From the NCBI GenBank assembly GCA_027023445.1, contig JALVVK010000094.1, positions 1-32,847 of the forward strand: a stretch of 32,847 bases of DNA, given 5' to 3'. This stretch comes from Deltaproteobacteria bacterium. Lineage in GTDB: Bacteria > Desulfobacterota > Dissulfuribacteria > Dissulfuribacterales > JALVPX01. Within the stretch, counting starts at the first letter, position 1; the number at the start of each line of letters is the position of its first letter. The notes under the pieces were generated by a model. It had not been told where the DNA came from. It ran no database searches and was given only the letters and a program-made list of their open reading frames with translations. Positions 24,411 through 31,952 of the stretch are shown one piece after another. A program made the translations under genes and the position numbers.

Positions 24411-25316
24411 ATGGGTGAACTGCCTCTTGTTTCAGTAATCATTCCCACGGCCAATCGTTACGAAGATCTATCGGAAACGCTGTATTATCTGCGCAAGCAA
24501 TTATACCGCAACCTGGAAATTATAGTAGTTGACAATAACTCAAGGGATGATACTCCCCGGCTGTGCCGCGAAGAATACCCCGAGGTCAGGTATATTCGCC
24601 TTGCCAGGAATATGTTTAATGTGCCCTCCCGCAATATTGCAATTGCCAATGCCACGGGCAAATATATTTTCTGTATTGATGATGATTCTTTTCCTGGAGT
24701 TGTGTCTCTGGAACGTGCCGTAAAGCGCATGGAAGAGAATGCAGGCATCGGGATTGTGAGTTTCGGGGTCAAAAACTATGCCCGTTTTTTTAATGCGGAC
24801 AGTTACATGGATGAAGTGCCTGCGGAAGAGGAAGCAGAAAGCCGGGAAGTACGGGGCTGGTCGGGCTGCGGCGGTCTGCTGCGTAAAGAACATTTTGATA
24901 GGTACGGATACTGGGAAGAAACCGGCAGCCGGAGCATGTACGAAATCACCAGCTGTATCAGGGCCTGGAATGAGGGAACCTCGGTTATGTTTTTCAGCGA
25001 TGTCTATGTGTACCATAAGGTATCGCAGAAAGGCGATGCCGCAAAGGTAAGAGTGAGCCGGCGCGGAATGCTGGAAGCTTCAGCAGCCCTGGGCCAGTTT
25101 ATCGTACAGTATTACCCGGCACGTTCCGCTATCAGACATTATATGGAATGGGTATATCAGAATATCCGTGCAATGGTTGAACGACGCACTCTGGCATTTT
25201 TGGCTCCTCTGTTTAGCGTGGCTTGGCGTCTGCCGGTTCTTTTAAAGGATCGAAAGAATTTTCCGCAGGAAGTCATGAATAAGGCCCGAATTACATACAA
25301 CTTTAAAGGGAAATAA
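24411..25316 (+). CDS. Family 2 glycosyltransferase
   Basis: 301 residues. The GT-A fold starts at LVSVIIPTANRYEDLSETLY; VVDNNSRDDTPRL is the nucleotide-binding acidic turn and FCIDDDSFPG carries the DXD-type metal site. GWSGCGGLLRKEHFDRYGYW fits the acceptor-side loop. A hydrophobic stretch near residue 265 (LAFLAPLFSVAWRLPVLL) may be membrane-associated. No signal peptide. Donor and acceptor cannot be read from the sequence. It sits between the amidotransferase and the GT9-like gene with one-base gaps. Confidence 0.88.
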   Translation: MGELPLVSVIIPTANRYEDLSETLYYLRKQLYRNLEIIVVDNNSRDDTPRLCREEYPEVRYIRLARNMFNVPSRNIAIANATGKYIFCIDDDSFPGVVSLERAVKRMEENAGIGIVSFGVKNYARFFNADSYMDEVPAEEEAESREVRGWSGCGGLLRKEHFDRYGYWEETGSRSMYEITSCIRAWNEGTSVMFFSDVYVYHKVSQKGDAAKVRVSRRGMLEASAALGQFIVQYYPARSAIRHYMEWVYQNIRAMVERRTLAFLAPLFSVAWRLPVLLKDRKNFPQEVMNKARITYNFKGK

Positions 25317-25317
25317 T

Positions 25318-25830
25318 ATGCAGGCGGGGGAAGTAAAAAAAGTTTTGATTATCCGGACCATTCAGGCCGATTTGCTGGGAGATCTGCTGGCCCGCTGGAA
25401 GGAATATTATCCGGAAGCTTCTTTTGATATCCTGACACATGCTTCGCAGGCCAACATATCCTATTATGAAACGCTTTTCTCCAATATATACATCTATGAA
25501 GCGAATTCAGATTTTGCCTGGAGCAGGCTTTCGGATGAATTAAAACAGGAACTGTCGGGATGCTATGATGTAATTCTGTTTGCGCATAAGTGGGATTCGA
25601 TAGCTGGCTTTGCCAATGTGATAGACTTGGCTCGCAGGCTGTCTCCTGTACAGATTGCCCATTCGAATTCAGCAGGAGAGGTTAAAGTTCTCAAAGGGAA
25701 TCAGCAGTTGAAACTTGCTGCTGAAAATGTGTTCAGCGTACTTTTCCTGATTATCTTTGGGCTTCCTGCTCTTCTGTTATCCGGAATATCACTGGGACGC
25801 TTCTTTTATTTATCCAGAAGGAAAATGTGA
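25318..25830 (+). CDS. Short GT9-like N-terminal domain with a C-terminal membrane segment
   Basis: 170 residues. The opening VKKVLIIRTIQADLLGDLLARWKEYYPEA resembles the N-terminal Rossmann domain of heptosyltransferase-like (GT9) proteins, and CYDVILFAHKWDSIAGFANVI could be the end of that half. The donor-binding C-terminal domain is missing; instead a hydrophobic helix (VFSVLFLIIFGLPALLLSGI) followed by LSRRKM ends the protein. It may be a membrane-anchored partner protein, because the frame is intact and joined to its neighbours by one-base gap and overlap. I do not recognise the exact family. Confidence 0.55.
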   Translation: MQAGEVKKVLIIRTIQADLLGDLLARWKEYYPEASFDILTHASQANISYYETLFSNIYIYEANSDFAWSRLSDELKQELSGCYDVILFAHKWDSIAGFANVIDLARRLSPVQIAHSNSAGEVKVLKGNQQLKLAAENVFSVLFLIIFGLPALLLSGISLGRFFYLSRRKM

Positions 25831-28088
25831 TGATACTGATTCTGGCTGGCGGTAACAGCCAATATTCACTTGTGCATGCCCTGAAAAAGCAGGGCTATGA
25901 TATTGCTGTTGTCGATAAAAACCCTGATGCCCCCTGCTTTGCCTTGGCTGATGAGGTTCTGCTGCACAGCACATGGGATGCTCTGGGAATTTTCAGCCTG
26001 CTCGAAGAAAAAAATCTTTCTGCAAAGATTACAGGAATAGCCGTTAAATCATCCGGCATGCCGGTTTTAACGGCATCGGCCTTATCGGAATGGCTTCATA
26101 TCCCTTTTGTGAGTGAAGCGAATGCCCGCAGTCTGACGGATAAAAAGGAGTTCCTGCAAAAAGCGGCACAGAGCGGTATTCCCGTGGCAAAACTGTTTGA
26201 TGATGAGACGAAAGTAGATCTTCCCTGTGTGGTGAAGCCAGCACTTTCCCATATCAGTAAAAAAGGCATAACTCTGGTCAGGGATAGAGAATCTCTGTAT
26301 GCCGCAATTGAAGTGGCCCGGACGTACAGTGTAAATGGAAAAATCAATATTGAAGAATATCTGGAGGGACCAGACTATTCGGTAATTTATCTGAATGAAC
26401 AGCCGGCGGTGCTGTTGGAACAGGTTTCTGAAGGCCCCCCCGATTTTCTGTCCAAAGGTTTTGTATACCGTCCGGAGAATCAGGATTTTGCGGAAATTAC
26501 TCCCCTGGTGAAAAAACTGATTCATGCCTTTTCTGTCAAGAACTCCCTGATTCAACTGGACCTGAAAAAACACAGGGGGCAATACTATATAATAGAAGTT
26601 CACCTGGATTTTGGCGGTGACTTTATTTTTGATATTCTGCTGGATGAGGTTTTCAAAGAAAATGTGCAGCAATCCGGCCATTCCTTTTTAGGTATTACTG
26701 CCGACGCTCTGCTCCACCGGAAGTCTCTGCCAGACCTGCGATATAATTCCGCAGCGCTACGTCTGCAGATGGTATATACACACGATCTCAAAGTAATGAG
26801 TACGGAGCAGAAGAAGACGCTGGTATACACCGGGGATTATAAAATGAATCCGCAGCAGGTTTTTCTGGTCGGCCACCGCATTTACGAGATTCCTGCACGA
26901 AAAGAAAGTGCGGTGCTTATTCTGGGTGGAAGTATTTTGCAGCAGCGGGTGATTGAATGGGCCGGTGAATCATTTGCTAAGGTCATTGTCAGTGATCAGA
27001 ACCCGGACTCACCGGGTATGCAGAATGCGGATTACCGGATATGCCGTAATGCCCGGGACAGCAACGGGATTCTTCTTGATCTGCAGAATATGGATGCCTA
27101 TGCATCGCTGGATATAAAAGGGGTGTATTGCGGGAGCGATTTCGGACTATCTTCCGTTGCCGCCCTGCAGGCGGCACTGGGAATTTCGGCCAATAGTGCG
27201 CAGAGTATTCGTAACGGTCTCAGTAAAACAATACAGCACCGGATTTTTGCACAGCGGGGTATAAATGTCCCGCAGCAGAAGGTCTACCATTCATTCAGCA
27301 GTGAAATTCATGAACTTGATTTTCCGCAGGTGATTAAGCCAGCTGACTCATCCGGATCATGCGGGGTGGAGATTTTATATTCACCAGAAGGAATCAGAGA
27401 AAAATTCCGTGCTGCTCAGGAACTGTCCTCCACCGGTGAGGTTATTTTCGAGGAGTATATAGAAGGCACGCACCATGATGTAAATTTGTTTTTGACAGAA
27501 GATTCTTATGTACCCTGCGGTGTGCTGGACCGTTATTTTTCGGCACCGCCTTATTGTGTCCCGGTAGGAGCTCTGGCTCCATCACGTCTGCCTGCCCAAA
27601 GACAGCAGGAGCTGTATGACACCCTGTATAATGCTGCTCGGGCCATAGGTTTGCAGACAGGTCCGGTAAAAGCGGACTATATCCTCAAAGGAAATAAAAA
27701 TTATCTGCTCGAAGTCACTCCCCGCTTTCATGGCGATATTTCCACCTCCTTTATGCTGCCGGAAGCCACGGAATTTGCACCGCCACGTCAACTTTTTGCC
27801 TACTGGAATGGCAGTGATTATGTGAATAATCCGGAATTCAATTATGTTGGCCTTCGTGTTATTGCTGGAAGAGAAGGAGTATTCAACGGGGTGGCTAATG
27901 AAGAGGAACTTGGGCAAATGCCGGGTGTGCGGCATGTGATAATACGGCGTGTTCCGGGCAGTCGTATAAAAGCCATGAAGGATAATCGTAATTTGATCGG
28001 TTTTCTTGTGGGAGTCGGAAATACGATAGAAGAATTGAATGAAAATCTGGAAAGGGCTTTGCAGAAAGTAGATGTGCAATATGAATAA
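25830..28088 (+). CDS. Tandem double ATP-grasp protein
   Basis: 752 residues. Two complete pre-ATP-grasp plus ATP-grasp modules: module 1 about 1-350 (ILILAGGNSQYSLVHALKKQ, CVVKPALSHISKKGITLV, YYIIEVHLDFGGDF) and module 2 about 355-752 (AVLILGGSILQQRVIEWAGE, QVIKPADSSGSCGVEILY, NYLLEVTPRFHGDIS). Module 1 lacks the usual Ser/Gly-rich loop and both modules replace the common IEVN asparagine (EVH, EVT), so one may be regulatory or degenerate. ATP-grasp enzymes form acyl-phosphates and join carboxylates to amines; carbamoyl phosphate synthase has a similar tandem layout but its sequence differs. ATG 25830 overlaps the previous stop (TGATG). Confidence 0.8.
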   Translation: MILILAGGNSQYSLVHALKKQGYDIAVVDKNPDAPCFALADEVLLHSTWDALGIFSLLEEKNLSAKITGIAVKSSGMPVLTASALSEWLHIPFVSEANARSLTDKKEFLQKAAQSGIPVAKLFDDETKVDLPCVVKPALSHISKKGITLVRDRESLYAAIEVARTYSVNGKINIEEYLEGPDYSVIYLNEQPAVLLEQVSEGPPDFLSKGFVYRPENQDFAEITPLVKKLIHAFSVKNSLIQLDLKKHRGQYYIIEVHLDFGGDFIFDILLDEVFKENVQQSGHSFLGITADALLHRKSLPDLRYNSAALRLQMVYTHDLKVMSTEQKKTLVYTGDYKMNPQQVFLVGHRIYEIPARKESAVLILGGSILQQRVIEWAGESFAKVIVSDQNPDSPGMQNADYRICRNARDSNGILLDLQNMDAYASLDIKGVYCGSDFGLSSVAALQAALGISANSAQSIRNGLSKTIQHRIFAQRGINVPQQKVYHSFSSEIHELDFPQVIKPADSSGSCGVEILYSPEGIREKFRAAQELSSTGEVIFEEYIEGTHHDVNLFLTEDSYVPCGVLDRYFSAPPYCVPVGALAPSRLPAQRQQELYDTLYNAARAIGLQTGPVKADYILKGNKNYLLEVTPRFHGDISTSFMLPEATEFAPPRQLFAYWNGSDYVNNPEFNYVGLRVIAGREGVFNGVANEEELGQMPGVRHVIIRRVPGSRIKAMKDNRNLIGFLVGVGNTIEELNENLERALQKVDVQYE

Positions 28089-28860
28089 AAAAGCAGAGGA
28101 ACAGGGTTCCGGTGAACAGAAGGTCGCGCTGGTTACCGGTGGAACAAAGGGTATAGGACTGGCTATAGTCCATGAGCTGATGTCTGCGAATTATATTGTT
28201 TATGCTACTTGGAGTCATAGTGAAGAATCAGCAAAACAAGCGGAGCATGAGCTGGGCCTGAGTTTTGCCAACCGGGAATTTCATCTGCTGCGTTGCGATG
28301 TTTCCCAGAAAGAGGAAAATGTATCGCTGATTGAAAAAATATATGCAGAGCATAACCGCCTAAATGTGCTGGTAAACAATGCCGGAGTGCTAAAGCAGCA
28401 AGATATTTTTCAGCTAAGTGAAGAAGACTGGGATACCACCTTTGGAGTAAATCTAAAAGGTCCTTTCTTCCTATTACAGCTGGTGATGCCCCGGATGAAG
28501 AAACAGGGTGGAGGCACAGTGGTGAATATTGTTTCCATAGGGGGGCAGACCGGAGGCTCTAAGGCTCCGGACTATGCGGCATCCAAAGCGGCTCTTATCT
28601 GCCTTACCCAGTCGATGGCTCGTCATGGTGCAAAGATGAATATTCGGGTAAATGCGGTTTCGCCAGGATGGATTGATACAGGAATTTTCTCACCGGAGCA
28701 GGCAAAAAAAATTAAAGAAGAAGCGAAGGTTCAGGTTCCTCTGGGACGCATGGGTACTCCCCGCGAAGTTGCCCATGCTGTCGGATTTCTAATATCTCCC
28801 AAAGCATCATATATAACCGGTCACATTTTAAATGTGAACGGTGGATTGCATATGGGGTAG
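28081..28860 (+). CDS. Short-chain dehydrogenase/reductase
   Basis: 259 residues from ATG 28081; an ATG at 28072 would add three. Classical SDR: VALVTGGTKGIGLAIVHEL (cofactor), VLVNNAGVLKQ, catalytic Ser in VVNIVSIGG, Tyr and Lys in YAASKAALIC, and the C-terminal YITGHILNVNGG. It resembles FabG-like 3-oxoacyl reductases, but many sugar-pathway reductases share this pattern and the neighbours argue for a keto-sugar. It overlaps the ATP-grasp gene by 8 bases and is followed by the DXS-like gene after 8 bases. Confidence 0.88.
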   Translation: MNKKAEEQGSGEQKVALVTGGTKGIGLAIVHELMSANYIVYATWSHSEESAKQAEHELGLSFANREFHLLRCDVSQKEENVSLIEKIYAEHNRLNVLVNNAGVLKQQDIFQLSEEDWDTTFGVNLKGPFFLLQLVMPRMKKQGGGTVVNIVSIGGQTGGSKAPDYAASKAALICLTQSMARHGAKMNIRVNAVSPGWIDTGIFSPEQAKKIKEEAKVQVPLGRMGTPREVAHAVGFLISPKASYITGHILNVNGGLHMG

Positions 28861-28868
28861 GAGAATTC

Positions 28869-30638
28869 ATGAATTATTTATTACTGGACAGGATTAAAGA
28901 TCCCCGTGATGTGCAGGCCTTGGCGATTGAGCGACTTCCAGAGCTGGCTGCCGAAATTCGCAGCTTTTTAATTGAATCCATTTCCCGTACTGGCGGGCAC
29001 ATTGGCGCAAACCTGGGAGTGGTGGAGCTGACTATTGCTTTACACTATGTTTTTGGGGCTCAGGAACAGATTATTTTTGATACTGGCCATCAAGGGTATA
29101 CACATAAGCTGCTTACCGGTCGTAAAGAATTATTTGCCAGTCTGAATCAGCCGGGTGGTATGTCCCGTTTTCTTGACCGTCGCGAAAGCAGCTATGACAC
29201 TATTGACGCTTCACATGCTGGTACGGCCATATCGATTGCCAGTGGTTTGGCTCAGGCCCATAAACTAAATGGCGACGATCACTGCGTAGTAGCTTTAGTG
29301 GGTGATGGAGCACTGGTTGAAGGCATGTCGCTGGAAGGTCTGAATTTTGCCACAGCATCTGATATTCCTCTGTTGATAGTCATCAATGATAACGGTATGG
29401 CTATTCCCCCCAATGTAGGGGGCATAAGTAAATTATTCAGTGGCAAAGACTCACTAAAAAAATCCCGGTACTTTTTTGAAGGCCTGGGTTTTCAGTATTA
29501 TGGAGTGCAGGATGGTCATGACCTGAATGCATTGGTGAACACTTTTAAGCAGGCCCGCCGCGCAGTACGCCAGGGAGCTGTTGTTGTTCATACAAAAACC
29601 GAAAAAGGTCGTGGCCTAGATCTGGCCAAAAAACATCCTTATAAACTGCATTTTTCCATGCCTTTTGATCCGAAAAGTGGTGCTGGTATTTCACCCCTTC
29701 CGGCGGGTACAACCTATGGTGCAGTAGCCGGAGCTAAGATGCATGAACTAATGGCAAAGGATAAGGATATGGTTATTCTTACTCCTTCCACTCCCTATGC
29801 TTCTTTTCTGGATGCCTGTTTTGCAGATTATCCGGAGCGGACTATTGATGTGGGCATGGCTGAACAGCATGCCATAGGAATGGCCTGCGGCTTGGCCCTG
29901 GAAGGTAAAAAGCCTTTTGTCTGCTTTCAATCCACCTTCATGCAGAGAGCCTTTGATCAGCTGATCCATGATGCAGCATATATGGATCTACCGATAACTG
30001 TTATGGCGGTGCGTTCAGGATTTGCCGGCCTGGACAGTTCTACCCATCATGGTATTTATGATTTCAGTTATTTGAAAGCCATTCCCAATCTGGAAATCTT
30101 TTATCCGGGCAGTACCCGAGATCTGAAAGATATGATAGATTTTCGCCTGCAGAATGCTGACCATCCGATGGCGATACTCTATCCCTATGAAGAGGTGAGT
30201 GCATATGATTCCTTATTAGTGGATTCTTTCACTGACCTGCAAAATCCTCAAATTGTGCATAAAGGGAAAGATGGGCTTATCCTTTTTCCCGGGAATTGTG
30301 TGGACACTGCTGTAGAATTACAGGCGTTACTTGCGTCTGCAGGGCAGCACTATGCTTCCGCCAATATCCGTCATCTGCGTCCCCTGCCGGTGGATTGGCT
30401 GAAAGAACAGATGCAGCAATATTACCGTATTGTTGTGCTGGAAGAAAATATATTAGATGGTGGTTTGGGCAGTGATGTGGCCGCGTTGGCGGCAGACCTG
30501 GAATTGCCGGTACAGATCTTACGGAGTGGAATACCCACATCCTTTGTTCCGGCCGGTAACAAACGAGAGCTGATGGAAAAAACCGGTATTGATGCGCTGA
30601 GCATTTTTCATAAAATGCAGGAGCGCTGGGGTTTGTAA
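28869..30638 (+). CDS. DXS-like thiamine-diphosphate carboligase/transketolase
   Basis: 589 residues, with the three-domain order of 1-deoxy-D-xylulose-5-phosphate synthase (about 620). Landmarks: LLDRIKDPRDVQALAIERLP, TGGHIGANLGVVELTIALHY, GHQGYTHKLLTGR, ThDP motif VGDGALVEGMSLEGLN to INDNGM, the catalytic Glu in DVGMAEQHAIGMA, and a C-terminal domain with NILDGGLGSDV. Canonical DXS residues differ: WDVGHQAYPHK becomes FDTGHQGYTHK and the GTGHSST motif becomes DASHAGT. With no isoprenoid genes nearby it is more likely a paralog that joins a two-carbon unit to a sugar aldehyde or ketose. GGAG precedes the ATG. Confidence 0.82.
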   Translation: MNYLLLDRIKDPRDVQALAIERLPELAAEIRSFLIESISRTGGHIGANLGVVELTIALHYVFGAQEQIIFDTGHQGYTHKLLTGRKELFASLNQPGGMSRFLDRRESSYDTIDASHAGTAISIASGLAQAHKLNGDDHCVVALVGDGALVEGMSLEGLNFATASDIPLLIVINDNGMAIPPNVGGISKLFSGKDSLKKSRYFFEGLGFQYYGVQDGHDLNALVNTFKQARRAVRQGAVVVHTKTEKGRGLDLAKKHPYKLHFSMPFDPKSGAGISPLPAGTTYGAVAGAKMHELMAKDKDMVILTPSTPYASFLDACFADYPERTIDVGMAEQHAIGMACGLALEGKKPFVCFQSTFMQRAFDQLIHDAAYMDLPITVMAVRSGFAGLDSSTHHGIYDFSYLKAIPNLEIFYPGSTRDLKDMIDFRLQNADHPMAILYPYEEVSAYDSLLVDSFTDLQNPQIVHKGKDGLILFPGNCVDTAVELQALLASAGQHYASANIRHLRPLPVDWLKEQMQQYYRIVVLEENILDGGLGSDVAALAADLELPVQILRSGIPTSFVPAGNKRELMEKTGIDALSIFHKMQERWGL

Positions 30639-31891
30639 TGCAGGGGAAAGCGGTTCTGATATTAGGTGCGGGCAGGGATCAACTATTTATGATCCGCACT
30701 GCCAAAGAAATGGGTTTGTTGACCGTGGCAGTGGATGGTAACCCTTCTGCTCCGGGGTTGTCTGAAGCGGATTATGCTGAGCCCATAAACTTCAGTCATA
30801 TTGGTGAAGTGAAAGCCTATGTCCGATGTTTGCTGGATAAAGGAATACCTCTGTCTGGTGTATGTACGATGGGTAGTGATATACCTAACCTACTTGCGGA
30901 AGTGGCTGAAGAATTTGGTTGGTCCGGACCATCACGCGAAACTGGCTATCTGACTACCGACAAGTTTGCCATGAAAGAGTGCTTACGCAAAGCAGGTATT
31001 CCCGTTCCGGATTATTGCATAGTACAAAGAAAAGAAGACGTCCTCAGGCAATGGAAAGAATGGGGTGCGCAAAAAGTCGTACTGAAACCTACAGACAGAG
31101 CAGGATCCCGCGGTGTGAGCATTCTGGCTTCTACAGACGAAATTGCCGATGCATGGAAAAATGCAGCGGACAACTCCCTGAATGGGCGGATTTTACTGGA
31201 ACGCTATATTGAAGGTCCGCAAATCAGCACTGAATCTATTCTTTATGATGATTTTTCAGCAACGCCCGGATTTGCAGACCGCGTGTACGAAGATATGGAG
31301 GTTTTCTGGCCGCAGGTTATGGAAAACGGCGGCTGGGTACCGTCCCGGGAAAATGCAGATGTGCAGAAAAAAATTTCAGAACTCGTTGAAAGAGCAGCCC
31401 GGGCTCTGGGTATAAGCAGAGGTCCTGCGAAAGGGGATGTGGTTCTTTCGGAGCAGGGACCGATGATTATTGAAATTGCCGCGCGTCTGAGTGGCGGTGA
31501 TTTTTGCGAGTCACTGGTTCCACTGGGAACCGGGGTGAATTATGTAAAAGAAGTTCTGCGTATCGCCACGGGCGAAAAACCGGATCCGGCGGCTCTGCGG
31601 CCTCGATGGAATAAAGCTGTCGCCAACCGCTATTTCTTTTTACCGCCCGGCAGATTGGATGGTATCAGGGGAGTCGGGGAGGCACAAGCGCAGGATTATA
31701 TCCATAAATTTGAACTGTACTATAAAAAAGGCGAGATCATTCCGCCTATTCAGAACCACGGGCAGAGAGTGGGAGTCTTTGTACTGGTTGCGGATGACCG
31801 TATACAGGCTCAGGCAAAAGTGGATTATATTTATAATCAGGTGGAATTTAAAATGGACGGCAGCTGGCGAAAAGGTTTTTTAAAAAGATGA
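30638..31891 (+). CDS. ATP-grasp ligase
   Basis: 417 residues. The pre-ATP-grasp Rossmann start is AVLILGAGRDQLFMIRTAKE; the ATP-binding loop is VVLKPTDRAGSRGVSIL, then ILLERYIEGPQISTESI, and the metal-binding strand MIIEIAARLSGGDF, with Ala where Asn is common. The C-terminal domain (LRPRWNKAVANRYFFLPPG onward) is of the kind seen after PurK/biotin-carboxylase-like grasps. It likely forms a peptide or amide bond on a sugar intermediate or an amino acid; the substrate is unknown. Its ATG shares a base with the previous stop (TAATG), and it is the last gene of the operon. Confidence 0.82.
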   Translation: MQGKAVLILGAGRDQLFMIRTAKEMGLLTVAVDGNPSAPGLSEADYAEPINFSHIGEVKAYVRCLLDKGIPLSGVCTMGSDIPNLLAEVAEEFGWSGPSRETGYLTTDKFAMKECLRKAGIPVPDYCIVQRKEDVLRQWKEWGAQKVVLKPTDRAGSRGVSILASTDEIADAWKNAADNSLNGRILLERYIEGPQISTESILYDDFSATPGFADRVYEDMEVFWPQVMENGGWVPSRENADVQKKISELVERAARALGISRGPAKGDVVLSEQGPMIIEIAARLSGGDFCESLVPLGTGVNYVKEVLRIATGEKPDPAALRPRWNKAVANRYFFLPPGRLDGIRGVGEAQAQDYIHKFELYYKKGEIIPPIQNHGQRVGVFVLVADDRIQAQAKVDYIYNQVEFKMDGSWRKGFLKR

Positions 31892-31952
31892 AAACTCTAA
31901 CGGACGACAAAAAGCCACGCGCCAGATGAAGAAATCACAGACTGAACTTTAT

